Notes: generated from the letters alone by a model not told the origin. Counted from the stretch's first letter, positions 1-9,756 are shown. The stretch is 58,057 nt of DNA from an uncultured Schlesneria sp. (GCA_903834925.1 CAILLA010000071.1:1-58057), one strand, 5' to 3'. Translations and numbers: made by a program.

Positions 1-19
1 TATTTTGAATTGGGGAACA

Positions 20-52
20 AAGAGTCCGAGGGCTGACGCCGCCCGGCTCACC
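20..52. repeat. Dispersed GAGCCG/GGCTGACGC repeat fragment
   Basis: The segment reads AGAGTCCGAGGGCTGACGC followed by CGGCTCACC. Close relatives occur at 4505-4535, 35550-35588 and 35662-35700, where two copies face each other. It lies beyond the 3' end of the phosphofructokinase gene. Rest of the first 111 bases: no gene seen. Confidence 0.55.
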
Positions 53-111
53 TGGACTCCCTTTACAGCGAAATGATCCCAGTGCAAAGCCTCTTTTTTC
101 CCCCTCGTTGA

Positions 112-1434
112 TCATCGAAAGACAGGAGGCTGTCCAGTCGATTCCAGGACCGACATCCAGAGGTCGCCGTTGGGATCGACCTGATTCCGCTGTCTGACCG
201 CCAGCGTCATCGGCACATGGACAAAACGAGCGTTCCATCGTCCGACGATCACTTCGGTTCGGCCACTCATCGCCGCATGAACGGCATTATGCGCCAGTCG
301 AATGCAATAGACGCTGTCGTAAGGGTTGGCCGCCACGCTCCGAATGGCATAACTCGGGTCGATGTATTTCAGATTCAGTTCCAGTCCTGCTTCGCGAAAA
401 TCGTCCGTGATCCGCTGCTTCAGATACATTCCAATATCAGTCAAACGAACATTTCCTGAAGCATCGGTTTCGTTTGAAGCTTTTCCAATCAAGTCCTGTC
501 CGGCCCCTTCAGCGACGACGATCACTGCATGGCCGCTTCGTTCGATTCGCCGTCGGATATGACATAACAACCCGTTTTCCCCCTCCAGGGAAAAAGGGAC
601 TTCGGGGATCAAAACAAAGTTGGCATCGCTTTTGGCGAGCGAAGCATAACACGCAATAAACCCCGAATGACGTCCCATCAGTCTGACTAGTCCAACCCCG
701 TTGGGCGCGGCCTGAGCTTCCACATGCGCAGCGCGAATGGATTCGGTCGCGACAGAAAACGCAGTCTGAAACCCGAAGCTCTGGTCGATAAACATGATGT
801 CGTTATCGATCGTCTTGGGAATTCCCACCACCGAGATCTTGAGCCCTCGATCCGCGATCTCTTGTGTGATTGTCAGCCCCCCTCGAAGGGTTCCGTCGCC
901 ACCGACGATGAACAGGATGTTGATTCCCATCCGCTCAAGACAATCGACGATCTCTCCCGGGTCCTGTTGACCGCGCGAGGTTCCCAGGACGGTGCCACCT
1001 TGTTCGTTGATATGGCTCACAAATTCGGGTGTCAAATCAAGTACATCACGACCGTACTTGGCGATGAATCCCTGGTAACCATTACAGAAACCATAGACCT
1101 TTTTCACGCCATATCGATAATACAATTCCATCGCCAGGGCGCGGATCACATCATTAAAACCAGGGCAAAGCCCACCGCACGTGACAACACCAGCTCGTGT
1201 TTTGGAGGGATCGAAGAAGATCTTGCGGCGTGGCCCGGCAGGCTCGAATCCGGGCAACTCGTTCGGAGATGCATTACGTGCCGTCATGGCCGAAAGCGTA
1301 TCGTCGAACAGAACCTTATCGCTCTCATCGACATTGTGAAAGCTGCGCACACGCTGAGCCAGTAGCGGTGCCAGAGGAGAGTCAATCCGGCACGGCCCGA
1401 GACTTTTTACCGTCAGATCACTGGCTTCGATCAT
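112..1434 (-). CDS. pfkA: 6-phosphofructokinase, group III type (PfkA family)
   Basis: Phosphorylates fructose 6-phosphate to fructose 1,6-bisphosphate in glycolysis; cytoplasmic. The 440-residue product has the nucleotide loop TCGGLCPGFN near residue 85, GGDGT at 178-182 and PKTIDND at 206-212 (catalytic Asp210), followed by MGRHSGF. A Gly after GGD is the ATP-using form, whereas a Lys in PKTIDND (Gly in E. coli PfkA) is shared with PPi-dependent and plant/trypanosome-type enzymes. This combination is typical of long group III ATP-PFKs, so ATP use is the better guess but not certain. An N-terminal extension of about 70 residues precedes the core, as is usual in that group. ATG start. It lies 60 bp downstream of PEP carboxylase on the same strand, so co-transcription is possible. 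Confidence 0.93.
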   Translation of the reverse strand: MIEASDLTVKSLGPCRIDSPLAPLLAQRVRSFHNVDESDKVLFDDTLSAMTARNASPNELPGFEPAGPRRKIFFDPSKTRAGVVTCGGLCPGFNDVIRALAMELYYRYGVKKVYGFCNGYQGFIAKYGRDVLDLTPEFVSHINEQGGTVLGTSRGQQDPGEIVDCLERMGINILFIVGGDGTLRGGLTITQEIADRGLKISVVGIPKTIDNDIMFIDQSFGFQTAFSVATESIRAAHVEAQAAPNGVGLVRLMGRHSGFIACYASLAKSDANFVLIPEVPFSLEGENGLLCHIRRRIERSGHAVIVVAEGAGQDLIGKASNETDASGNVRLTDIGMYLKQRITDDFREAGLELNLKYIDPSYAIRSVAANPYDSVYCIRLAHNAVHAAMSGRTEVIVGRWNARFVHVPMTLAVRQRNQVDPNGDLWMSVLESTGQPPVFR

Positions 1435-1494
1435 TTTATCACCCTGGTCTTTACCGATCGAAATCCTTGAACGATTCAGACCCTTTTCGAAAAA

Positions 1495-4290
1495 CTAACC
1501 TGTTGTTCGCATACCCGCAGCGATCCCTTGCACAGTCAGCCGCAACAGACCGCGGAGTCGTTCAGCAACTTCTGGCGGAGTGTCGGCTGGTAAACTTCTG
1601 CGGCGGCGGACCAATTCAATCTGAATCAGGTTCAGCGGATCGATATACGGATTGCGTGCATCGATCGAAGCCTGTAGCCACGGCGTCGTCGACAACAGTT
1701 CGGCACCCTCGGTCAGCGCAAGAATCGCTCGTCGCGAACGATCTCGTTCGGCAGCAATCATCGTCCCGATTCGATCGCGAACTTCGCCGTTCTGGACAAG
1801 TTCGGCATAACGTCCCGCAATGAAAGTGTCTGCCTTGGCCAGAGCCAGGGCCGCGTTGTCGATCGTCGCCTGGAAAAACGGCCACTGTCGAAACATCTCG
1901 TAAATAGTTTTCCAGTCGCCAGGCCGACCGTCCAACACTTCGACCATCGCAGTTCCCAGCCCATACCAGGCCGGAATCATGCACCGGTTTTGCGTCCACG
2001 AAAAGACCCACGGGATCGCTCGTAAATCAGCTAAGGTCCGTTCGCCACGTCGTCGGGCGGGGCGCGAACCGATGTTCAAACTTTCGATCTCGTCGATTGG
2101 CGTTGCTGAGCCGAAAAATTCGATGAACCCGGGCTGATCTACCAGATCTCGATAGACTTCGTACGATCGTCGCGACAGTTGATCCATGATCACTGTCCAG
2201 GCCGGTTTGGCCGTACGAGCCGGCAGCGCACTGGCAAGTAACGTCGCAGACGTGACTTGTTCAAGATGTCGGTAAGCAATCTGATTGTCGTCATATCGTT
2301 CGGCCAACACCTCGCCCTGCTCTGTCAGACGAAGGCTACCATCGAGTGCATCGGGAGGAAGCGAATAGATCCCGCGAGCTGCCGGACCTCCTCCTCGTCC
2401 CAGCGAACCACCCCGCCCATGAAAGAACGTCAGCTTGATTCCAAATCGGTCCGCCACTCGTTGCAGGTCACTTTGGGCCCGGTACAAACCCCAGCAAGCG
2501 GCCAGATAACCCCCGTCTTTGGTACTGTCAGAGTAACCGACCATCACAATTTGCCGGCCACCTTGCCTTGCCACATGGTCGGCGTAGATGGGCTGTTTGA
2601 GGATCGCCTCAAGCGTTTCAGAACCTCGCTTGAGATCTCCGATTTTCTCAAACAAGGGAGCGATCGCCAGTTGGTCTTTTAGACTGGCAACATCGGTACC
2701 CGGCGGACTTGCCACCGACTGAGCCCACCTCCATAGCCAAAGCACAATCAGCACGTCGCTGGGTGAACTCGTCAAGCTGATGATATGGCTGCCAAGGCAA
2801 TTCGGGCCGAAATTTGTCATGGCCGAATGCAGCAATCGGAACAGCTCGAGCGTTTCAATCGTCGTTGCCGAAAGACCGTCGCGTGGAATATCGCTGGGCC
2901 ATGGGATTGTCCGAGCAAGCGCCGCCTGCTTTTCATCCTCGGACAACGCTTCAAAACTGTCTGTGACCCCCAGCTTGGCAAATATTTCGGTCATCACCTC
3001 GCTATGACGACGGGAATCCTGTCGCACGTCCAGCCGGTTCATGTGCAACCCGAAAACTCGCACCAGATCCAGCCAGGGAAGCAATTCGTCGTTGACGAGT
3101 CGCCGGACATGACTTCCTTTCAGGCTATCAATCAGGGCTTGGACATCGATCTCCAGTTCCGCGCCATCTCGATAGGCACCCGCTGGCAAGTCATCTCCAA
3201 CTTTACTCCCGAACGATTGCTCGAGCCGCCATCGGATCACCGCCAGCCATTGTCGACAGATTTCGATCGGAGCAACCGGCTCCATTCGTTCGGCCAGCGC
3301 GGGCCATTTGTCAATCGCCTGAGCCAATCGTTCTTTCAAGTCGCCTTCAACTTTGACTTCGTCTGATGAGATCGAAAGAAACTCAAACAAGCGGCGACAT
3401 TGAACCAGGTGAGCTTCCACAGCAGCCTGACGCAGCCATAACAGCGTTTGAGCGGTGACGTCGTAAGTCACATGAGGGTGTCCATCACGGTCACCACCGA
3501 TCCATGATCCGAACTGCAGGAACACCGGCAGATGGAATTCGACACCGGGATAACAAGTTTCCAGTGCGCGTCGCATGTCCCCATAGATACCAGGAACAAC
3601 TTCCCATAGTCGCGGTGCGATCGTCAATCCGCGTCGGACTTCCTGCAAAACCGTCGGACGTGAGGGACGGAGAAATTCGCTTTGCCACAGCACGGTCATT
3701 TCCATACGAAGCAAGTTTTCCAGCTTGGTTCGTTCGCGAGGTAACAAATCCGGCCGATCAAGATCTTCCAATGCCTGCCGCATGCGTCGAAGCTTGACTC
3801 GCAAACTTCGTCGTTTGGCTTCGCTGGGATGAGCCGTAAAAACAAGCTCAATCGCTAATCGATCGAGAGCCGACTGTGTCTCTGTGGGCGTAAACCCCGC
3901 ATCACGCAATTTGAAAATCGCATCTCCGATCGATTCACTGCGTGGTTCCGGGTGACGTTCTCGTTCGCGTGAACGCAAGATCCGAACACGATGTCGATCT
4001 TCCGCAAGATTTGCCAGGTCAAAAAAAATACTGAATGCACGGGTCACATCGCGAGCCGCTGGTTCGTCTAATGCCGCAATCAGGTTCGTCAATTCGTGTT
4101 CGGCTTCGTGCGATCCCGCTCGTCGTTCGCGCGCGACCTTACGAATCTCTTCGACTCGTTCCAACGCTGCAGGGCCGGCCAATTCCCGGATGACATCGCC
4201 GAGCATGTCGCCGAGTGTACGTACGTCGCGACGGAGAAGTTCATTGTTGACTGTTGGCAAGGTATGTCCGCCTAAAAATTGTTCAACCAA
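1495..4290 (-). CDS. ppc: Phosphoenolpyruvate carboxylase
   Basis: Carboxylates PEP with bicarbonate to oxaloacetate, refilling the TCA cycle. The product of about 931 residues (E. coli 883) has the catalytic-His motif VFTAHPSEAKRR, the glycine-rich loop FHGRGGSLGRGGGPA, the motif LRLTEQGEVL and the C-terminal GIAAGMRTTG, where the last Gly is conserved in the family. The domain is intact end to end. The start is uncertain: the first codon used here is TTG at 4290 with a poor ribosome site, and an internal TTG at 4260 follows an AGGCGG at better spacing. The two choices differ by 10 residues. Its neighbour downstream is phosphofructokinase; upstream is repeat-rich DNA. Confidence 0.95.
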   Translation of the reverse strand: MVEQFLGGHTLPTVNNELLRRDVRTLGDMLGDVIRELAGPAALERVEEIRKVARERRAGSHEAEHELTNLIAALDEPAARDVTRAFSIFFDLANLAEDRHRVRILRSRERERHPEPRSESIGDAIFKLRDAGFTPTETQSALDRLAIELVFTAHPSEAKRRSLRVKLRRMRQALEDLDRPDLLPRERTKLENLLRMEMTVLWQSEFLRPSRPTVLQEVRRGLTIAPRLWEVVPGIYGDMRRALETCYPGVEFHLPVFLQFGSWIGGDRDGHPHVTYDVTAQTLLWLRQAAVEAHLVQCRRLFEFLSISSDEVKVEGDLKERLAQAIDKWPALAERMEPVAPIEICRQWLAVIRWRLEQSFGSKVGDDLPAGAYRDGAELEIDVQALIDSLKGSHVRRLVNDELLPWLDLVRVFGLHMNRLDVRQDSRRHSEVMTEIFAKLGVTDSFEALSEDEKQAALARTIPWPSDIPRDGLSATTIETLELFRLLHSAMTNFGPNCLGSHIISLTSSPSDVLIVLWLWRWAQSVASPPGTDVASLKDQLAIAPLFEKIGDLKRGSETLEAILKQPIYADHVARQGGRQIVMVGYSDSTKDGGYLAACWGLYRAQSDLQRVADRFGIKLTFFHGRGGSLGRGGGPAARGIYSLPPDALDGSLRLTEQGEVLAERYDDNQIAYRHLEQVTSATLLASALPARTAKPAWTVIMDQLSRRSYEVYRDLVDQPGFIEFFGSATPIDEIESLNIGSRPARRRGERTLADLRAIPWVFSWTQNRCMIPAWYGLGTAMVEVLDGRPGDWKTIYEMFRQWPFFQATIDNAALALAKADTFIAGRYAELVQNGEVRDRIGTMIAAERDRSRRAILALTEGAELLSTTPWLQASIDARNPYIDPLNLIQIELVRRRRSLPADTPPEVAERLRGLLRLTVQGIAAGMRTTG

Positions 4291-4439
4291 TCACCATTGG
4301 CAAACATTGTGCCGTGATTCCCATCATCAATTCACGCAAGTCACAATCAATTAACCGATAAGATGTTGCGAAGCATCGCCCACCGATTTCAACAATCAAA
4401 ATATCCAATTTCTCCAGCACCCTGCCTAACCGCGCGGCA

Positions 4440-4790
4440 TTTTTTGACACGCGTCGCATGACGGGTTCAAAATAGGGAAATCGTTTTCGCGTTGCGAAAA
4501 TCTTAGGTGAGCCGGGGAAATCAACCCCCCGCCGATCCAGTAGATTCATGCGCGTCAGATGACGGGGTTAGAATCGGGAAATCATGGAATAATACAAAAG
4601 AGTTTTCACGACGAAACAGACCACTCACACGAAATAATATTCATGAAACCCACATATAATGATTGTTGGCTTGATAACTCCGATTTCGAAGAGAAGCGGG
4701 AGCGAAGCGGCGACACTGCCGTCACCCGAGACGTCATTTCTCGTTTGGGCGTTGCGAAAATTCGGGGCGGGGGCAACGCTAGAAGAGGTC
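4440..4790. repeat. Fragments of the dispersed 70-bp repeat family
   Basis: Between ppc and the POT transporter are degenerate pieces of the unit that is tandemly repeated at 35341-35550. A first piece (about 4446-4500) contains ACGGGTTCAAAATAGGGAAA and CGCGTTGCGAAAA. A second (4546-4587) contains TTCATGCGCGTC and GGGTTAGAATCGGGAAATCA. A third (about 4740-4775) contains GGGCGTTGCGAAAATTCGGG. Between the first two lies GTGAGCCGGGG...CCCCCCGCC, the motif that also follows the tandem array at 35550. Open frames here are short and repeat-derived. No gene was seen. Confidence 0.6.
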
Positions 4791-4874
4791 GGCTGGACGC
4801 CGATCACCTGCGCCGATCCCCTGCGGGTTCAACGATAAATCTGTCGCCATTCAACGTCACGACATGCGCCGATA

Positions 4875-6740
4875 TCATTCCACGTCGGCTTTCGTTTGCA
4901 GGTAGCTCTTCTCACGGTACGTTGCAGCCACAAACAGGAAGCCGATTGTTGCAGCGGCCATCAGCCCGGTGAAGAACCAATAATAGCTCGCCCCCGGTAA
5001 TTTGCTTGTTCCATCCGTATTCTGAATGAATTTGTTGACGACTGCCGTGATGGCATTCCCAAGTGAAACCGAAAGCAAAAAGAGCGACATGATCAGCGAT
5101 TTCAATTTGTTTGGCGCTTGAGTATACGAAAACTCGAGGAACGTGATTGAGACCAGCACTTCCGCCAATGTCAAAATCAAGTAGCTAACGAATTGCCAGA
5201 AGATACTTGGCCTGTGTCCCATCGCTGCAACGTCCGGCCAGACTTTCGCCGCGAGTGCATGAGCTTCTGCCGGTGGCGACGATTCCGCAGCATTGACCAC
5301 AATGTGCGGCTCGCTCCAATTGATTTGAGCGTCTGTTTGAGCCTCACCTGAAGCATGAACTTGGCCAATGATCAAACGGACATAGGCTGCGGAAACCACT
5401 TTTGGTAATTCGATGATGTGCGGTTCCGTGATTTTCGACTCGAAATCATCGGTCGTCTGCTCGTTCCACGGTCCGGTGGGGGTTGGTCCCGTTTCCACCT
5501 TGACGCTCAAATGAGCAAGTTGTTCACTCGTTATTGGTTTCGACGACTTGGGTTCACTCAGAGACCAACCGATCGATTTGATGTTCCATGATCGATGTTC
5601 TCTTAAACGCACGATGAACTCATGTTGTTGTGGGGTGGCAACATTTTCGGATTCCTTCTGTGAATCTGAGCGAACATCCTTCTTCGATTCCAACGGGGCA
5701 TTACGAATCAACTTGCCACCTGTAATCTGAGATTCAATCCAACCACTCGTGGCGAAGGCCAGCACCGTGAGGACGAATCCAATCGCAACTTTTCGCAGTG
5801 CCGTTAGCGGAAAAAAGGAGTTTAATGCCGGATAAAGCCCGTACGCACAGACCGGGATCAGCACGAGTACGAGCATCGGGTTAATCGCCTGAATTTGAGA
5901 CGAAAGCCATTCGATCCCCAACCAGTTCCGGTTCATGGATTCGGCCTGTTCCACCCAGGCCGAGGCCGTTTGATCGTACAACGCCCAAAAGATGGAAACG
6001 AACAAAAATAAGGGGATTAATCTCGTGATCGCCTGCAACCCATCGAGACTGAAGGTCTCACGTAGGAATGCCGCACCGCCGGGCTTCACATGGACAAACT
6101 TGTTCCGACCCAACCAGAAGACAAACGTGGCCAGAAACATCAGTAAACCAGGCAAGCCAAAGGCAAAATGCGGTCCCCAAGTGGGACCGAAACGGTCGAG
6201 CAAGATCGGTGTGATAATCGTCGAGAAAAAAGATCCAAAGTTAATCGAGAAATAGAACCAGCCGAAGACGCGAGGAAGCAAGTGTTTGTTTTGCTCCGTA
6301 AACTGATCGCCGACATGGGCGGATACGCAAGGTTTAATTCCCCCTGCACCGATGGCAATCAACGTCAAACCGGATAAAAGTCCCAATCGTCCTGGAACCA
6401 TTGCCAACGCAACGTGGCCGAAACAATAAACAAGCGATAACCAGAAAATCGTTCGGTATTTTCCCAATAACCAGTCTGAAAGAATGGCTCCGGCAACGGG
6501 AAAAAAATAGGCAGAGGCGACAAACCAATGAACAGCGGACCGGGCATCTTCCGGAGACATCGGGTCAGGGTGACCTGCTGCGTTGACAAGGTACTTTGTC
6601 ATAAACACGAACAGGATGGCCTTCATTCCGTAAAAACTGAATCGCTCGGCGGCTTCATTCCCGACGATGTAGGGAATCCCTGACGGCATCTTGTTCGTTA
6701 GTTTTGGCTCGACGTATTGCACCGCCTCTTGTTCAGACAT
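4875..6740 (-). CDS. Proton-dependent oligopeptide transporter (POT/PTR2 family) with large TM9-TM10 insert
   Basis: Inner-membrane, proton-driven di/tripeptide symporter of the POT family. The 621-residue product starts with the family signature NEAAERFSFYG (ExxER, proton coupling) in TM1, and about twelve hydrophobic segments follow. Six cover residues about 20-212 and three cover about 240-337. A hydrophilic stretch of about 170 residues (about 337-508) with several W/Y positions comes next, then three more segments to 610. Most bacterial POT proteins have two extra helices between TM6 and TM7 and no big soluble insert. Here the TM6-TM7 link is only about 28 residues, and the insert sits where mammalian PepT1/PepT2 carry their extracellular domain. 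ATG start. It appears monocistronic. The substrate is inferred from the family. Confidence 0.9.
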   Translation of the reverse strand: MSEQEAVQYVEPKLTNKMPSGIPYIVGNEAAERFSFYGMKAILFVFMTKYLVNAAGHPDPMSPEDARSAVHWFVASAYFFPVAGAILSDWLLGKYRTIFWLSLVYCFGHVALAMVPGRLGLLSGLTLIAIGAGGIKPCVSAHVGDQFTEQNKHLLPRVFGWFYFSINFGSFFSTIITPILLDRFGPTWGPHFAFGLPGLLMFLATFVFWLGRNKFVHVKPGGAAFLRETFSLDGLQAITRLIPLFLFVSIFWALYDQTASAWVEQAESMNRNWLGIEWLSSQIQAINPMLVLVLIPVCAYGLYPALNSFFPLTALRKVAIGFVLTVLAFATSGWIESQITGGKLIRNAPLESKKDVRSDSQKESENVATPQQHEFIVRLREHRSWNIKSIGWSLSEPKSSKPITSEQLAHLSVKVETGPTPTGPWNEQTTDDFESKITEPHIIELPKVVSAAYVRLIIGQVHASGEAQTDAQINWSEPHIVVNAAESSPPAEAHALAAKVWPDVAAMGHRPSIFWQFVSYLILTLAEVLVSITFLEFSYTQAPNKLKSLIMSLFLLSVSLGNAITAVVNKFIQNTDGTSKLPGASYYWFFTGLMAAATIGFLFVAATYREKSYLQTKADVE

Positions 6741-7058
6741 ACAAAACTTTTCCTTCCGGCATCGAATAACGTACCTGCACGAAGCGGCTTTCAGAATAAA
6801 CGAATCCTCGCCTGGGTTCGAGCCACCGCAATGACGAAGATTTGTTCCATCAAGTGAACATTCTCATTTCAACAGCTTTGCCAAAACCATACCTCGAAGA
6901 AACACAGCCAATAGACACGTTGGCATCTTGTCTGTCATGTGACCCGTCACGTCTTGCCTCCAGCGATCCACTTCGACAGCGTTGTGGCAGAATCGACGTC
7001 ATCGTGGTACAAGGTTCGTTTCGAATTCGCCTGATGAACTTGTGACTGGAGCCATCCC
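6741..7058. other. Intergenic region without a recognised gene
   Basis: 318 bp between the divergent POT gene and the small gene at 7059. It must hold both promoters. No clear -35/-10 pair, hairpin or repeat was recognised. Confidence 0.5.
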
Positions 7059-7427
7059 ATGGGACTGTTCGGCGGCAAAGACTGGAACGTGATCGCGATC
7101 ATTTACGAGCGGCGTGAAATGTATCGAGTGAACGGTCAACGAGGCAAAGGTGGAAATGCGGTCAAGTGCCGTGACGGAGCCAAAAATCACGAACGGACGA
7201 TCTATTGGGCGGTTTTCAACCAGAAGCGAGCGTTCGTGGAGGCGGGAGGCGGGAACGGAGAGAAGATGGTGACAAACGAAATTATTGCCCAGCTGAAAAA
7301 AGAATTCTCGATTAATCCGACCGTCACCAGCATTCTTGGCATACTCGAACGGGGCGAACAGCCTATGGCTTCTAAGCCACTCGCCTTCACCGGTTATCCA
7401 AAACCCGAACATGGACCGGAAAACTGA
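7059..7427 (+). CDS. Small conserved hypothetical protein (122 aa)
   Basis: A 122-residue soluble protein with no signal peptide or membrane segment. It starts MGLFGGKDWNVIAIIYE and contains a basic, glycine-rich NGQRGKGGNA stretch near residue 26, then a compact region (DGAKNHERTIYWAVFNQK) and a helical part around ELKKEFSINPTVTSILG. I believe similar short proteins recur in planctomycetes, but I cannot assign a function. Codon use resembles its neighbours. It lies 70 bp upstream of coproheme decarboxylase on the same strand, so the two may share a transcript. The ribosome site before the ATG (GGAGCCATCCC) is only moderate. Confidence 0.65.
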   Translation: MGLFGGKDWNVIAIIYERREMYRVNGQRGKGGNAVKCRDGAKNHERTIYWAVFNQKRAFVEAGGGNGEKMVTNEIIAQLKKEFSINPTVTSILGILERGEQPMASKPLAFTGYPKPEHGPEN

Positions 7428-7497
7428 ACCCAGGAATTGATCGCGTCTGAACAGCAATCGAACGTCAAATTCCAATTCCCTGACTGAAAGCCATTTT

Positions 7498-8343
7498 GTG
7501 AACCGTCCGTCTCATACTCCAGCGCCACAACCAGAACCGACCACGAAACTTACCGAAGGCTGGCATTGTCTGCACATTTATTATCGCGTTGATCAAAGTG
7601 CATTGAATCGACTTTGTTCCAGTGAATTGGCTGAAGGACGCGAGGCGCTTGTCCACTTGCTCGACCCTGAACGTCCCGGTGCTCCTGCGCGTCTGCAAAC
7701 TTCGGTCGTATCGGGTCACAAAGCTGATCTGGGACTGATGATCATGGACCCTGATCCACTATTGATCGATGGGATTTGTCAGGCGATTCGGGCATCGAAG
7801 TTGGGAACGGTTCTGCAACCAACCTACTCGTTCGTTTCCATCACCGAAGTCTCAGAATATGTGCCAACTCTTGAGCAATACGGTGCCAAGTTGCGGCGAG
7901 ACGAAGGGTTGAAGGTTGACGACCCTGCGTACACTGCGAAGCTGAATGCATACGGGCAACGTCTGCCAATGATGAATCGACAACGGCTATGTCCAGACTT
8001 CCCGAACTGGCCGGTCCATTGTTTTTATCCAATGAACAAAAGTCGGCACCCTTCAGCGAATTGGTTTATGGAACCGTTCAGCAGCCGATCCGCCATGATG
8101 TCAGAACATGCGACAAGCGGGATCAAATTTGCCGGTCGAATCAGCCAGTTGATCACTGCATCGACGGGTTTCGACGACTGGGAATGGGGAGTAACACTCT
8201 GGGGCCGAAATCCCGAATCGGTTAAAGATATCGTTTACACAATGCGATTTGACACGGCATCAGCACGCTACGCCGAGTTCGGGCCATTCTATATCAGTTA
8301 CATCAAGCCTCCAGTTGAGGCATTGGAGCACCTGCAGATTTGA
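7498..8343 (+). CDS. chdC: Coproheme decarboxylase (chlorite dismutase family, HemQ/ChdC)
   Basis: Last step of the coproporphyrin-dependent haem pathway: two oxidative decarboxylations of coproheme to haem b. The 281-residue protein has the ChdC pattern YPMNKSR (the family's reactive Tyr and propionate-binding Lys/Arg). It then has a His in MMSEHATSG (proximal haem ligand position), FDDWEWGV and MRFDTASARYAEFGPFY, a near-diagnostic block. The start codon is GTG at 7498. It lies near the small gene at 7059 and is followed 8 bp later by the convergent sulfotransferase. The first 20 residues are Pro-rich and probably disordered. Strong assignment; coproheme use rather than chlorite dismutation follows from the YPMxKxR motif. 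Confidence 0.92.
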   Translation: MNRPSHTPAPQPEPTTKLTEGWHCLHIYYRVDQSALNRLCSSELAEGREALVHLLDPERPGAPARLQTSVVSGHKADLGLMIMDPDPLLIDGICQAIRASKLGTVLQPTYSFVSITEVSEYVPTLEQYGAKLRRDEGLKVDDPAYTAKLNAYGQRLPMMNRQRLCPDFPNWPVHCFYPMNKSRHPSANWFMEPFSSRSAMMSEHATSGIKFAGRISQLITASTGFDDWEWGVTLWGRNPESVKDIVYTMRFDTASARYAEFGPFYISYIKPPVEALEHLQI

Positions 8344-8351
8344 TCGATTCG

Positions 8352-9620
8352 TCAAACGTCAGTCGTGGCGACTTGCTGTTCAGGAAGTCGGCTGGGGTAG
8401 CCGTATCGTTCAAAGGATGATTTCCACTGATTGTAGACCTTACGCATCAGACTCTCGTCCATCTTGAACGAGTTCTTTTGATAGCGGGTCAGCTCTGGCA
8501 GCATCTTTTGAATGGCTGGCTCGATTTGCCCCCAGCCGTCGAGATTCAGACCCTGGTAGATACGATGCATTTCTCCGAGCGGATCAATTTCGAGATCTTC
8601 AAATCGAAGTTCGTGTAAATTGCCGGCGGGGATCAGATGTCGTGTTCGTTCATAAGCTTCCATGCAATGAGTGTAGATTTCCAGAGTTTCTTTTTGCATG
8701 GTTTCTTGTGTCACCGTTGCCCCCAGTCCATTCTCGACGAACATCGTCTTTCGTAGATGAATGCTGGAGTTGTAAACGGCATACGGGTCGCGATAAATGT
8801 AGATGAACTTGGCATCTGGAAACATTTCGAGCAGCAACGGAACGCGGAACGTGTGAGTCGGCGATTTGAAGACGATCGGCTTGTTATTTTTGATCGTCAG
8901 CTTTTTGATGAAGTAGAGAAATCGCTCCTTCCAACGACTCAGTTCCGCCGGCGAAACTTCTGTCAGTTCGAAAAATCGGTCGTACTTGGATCGATCGTTT
9001 GGATGAGCCAACATCAGATAGGGAGATAACCCGGACAACAGGACCAGACCGACTTCATCTTCCTGTGGCAGATGAAAACCGGCTTCGACATTGTCCATCG
9101 GACGTGTTTTGGGGATCAACCAACTGGTGAGCGACGTGACGACCCTTTCTGTCAGCAGAAAGTTCGCGGGAAACATGACTTCATAAAGATTTGGAAACGT
9201 AAACTGGTGATCGAGTGTCATCAGGTTGTGTAATAACGTTGTTCCGCTTCTCCAATGGCCGAGAATAAAGACGGGGGGGTGTTCGATCTTCTGTCGGGCA
9301 ATCTTCCGACCGTAAACGACCGATTCGCACGCGTTACTGCATGAATTGAGAATACTCAATGCTGTGATCGAAGCGATTTTGGGAATGCAGGTCCAGTGGA
9401 TCGGCGGATTTGAGGCGAGCAGCTTGATCCAGTTTCCGAAGGATGACCCATGCCAAATGTTGAAGAAACCTTGTGGTTTATATTTGGTTCCGTCAGCCAC
9501 AGTTTTTGTGGGAGCCGGAGTTGGCAGCGGATTCGACTGGGGTGTCACTCGATCGCGTTCCGTCATCACACCGAATTTGTCTATCGACTTGCTGTAAGCT
9601 ACCACGACAACTCCACTCAT
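8352..9620 (-). CDS. PAPS-dependent sulfotransferase family protein
   Basis: Sulfotransferases move sulfate from 3'-phosphoadenosine-5'-phosphosulfate to sugar or other acceptors. The 422-residue protein has the 5'-phosphosulfate loop FILGHWRSGTTLLHNLM near residue 110 and the 3'-phosphate motif YRDPYAVYNSSIHLRK near 280, then the RFEDLEIDP block. There is no clear signal peptide; a hydrophobic stretch near residues 75-90 could anchor it. The first 18 residues may be surplus, because an ATG at residue 19 (MTERDRV) is also possible. Planctomycetes often have many sulfotransferases of this type. The acceptor is unknown. It is convergent with chdC. Confidence 0.87.
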   Translation of the reverse strand: MSGVVVVAYSKSIDKFGVMTERDRVTPQSNPLPTPAPTKTVADGTKYKPQGFFNIWHGSSFGNWIKLLASNPPIHWTCIPKIASITALSILNSCSNACESVVYGRKIARQKIEHPPVFILGHWRSGTTLLHNLMTLDHQFTFPNLYEVMFPANFLLTERVVTSLTSWLIPKTRPMDNVEAGFHLPQEDEVGLVLLSGLSPYLMLAHPNDRSKYDRFFELTEVSPAELSRWKERFLYFIKKLTIKNNKPIVFKSPTHTFRVPLLLEMFPDAKFIYIYRDPYAVYNSSIHLRKTMFVENGLGATVTQETMQKETLEIYTHCMEAYERTRHLIPAGNLHELRFEDLEIDPLGEMHRIYQGLNLDGWGQIEPAIQKMLPELTRYQKNSFKMDESLMRKVYNQWKSSFERYGYPSRLPEQQVATTDV

Positions 9621-9717
9621 GCGAGGCTGAAGAAGCGATCATCGAATTCACGCAAGCTGATGAGTGCTGTGCGCGCGATTAACCACTTCCAAGGAATCGG
9701 CGCTTGAAAAAAGTTCC

Positions 9718-9748
9718 TTGACAAACTTATCCGGCACTGGATTATGGA
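9718..9748 (+). promoter_or_regulatory. Probable promoter of tRNA-Glu
   Basis: A consensus -35 TTGACA (9718-9723) is followed after 19 bp by TATGGA (9743-9748), 8 bp before the tRNA 5' end. The -10 match is weak and the spacing long. Confidence 0.45.
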
Positions 9749-9756
9749 GTTTAATC

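Noticed and set aside
7498-8343. True chlorite dismutase
   Set aside because: The YPMxKxR and EWGV/MRFDxxSARYAEFGPFY motifs mark the coproheme decarboxylase branch.
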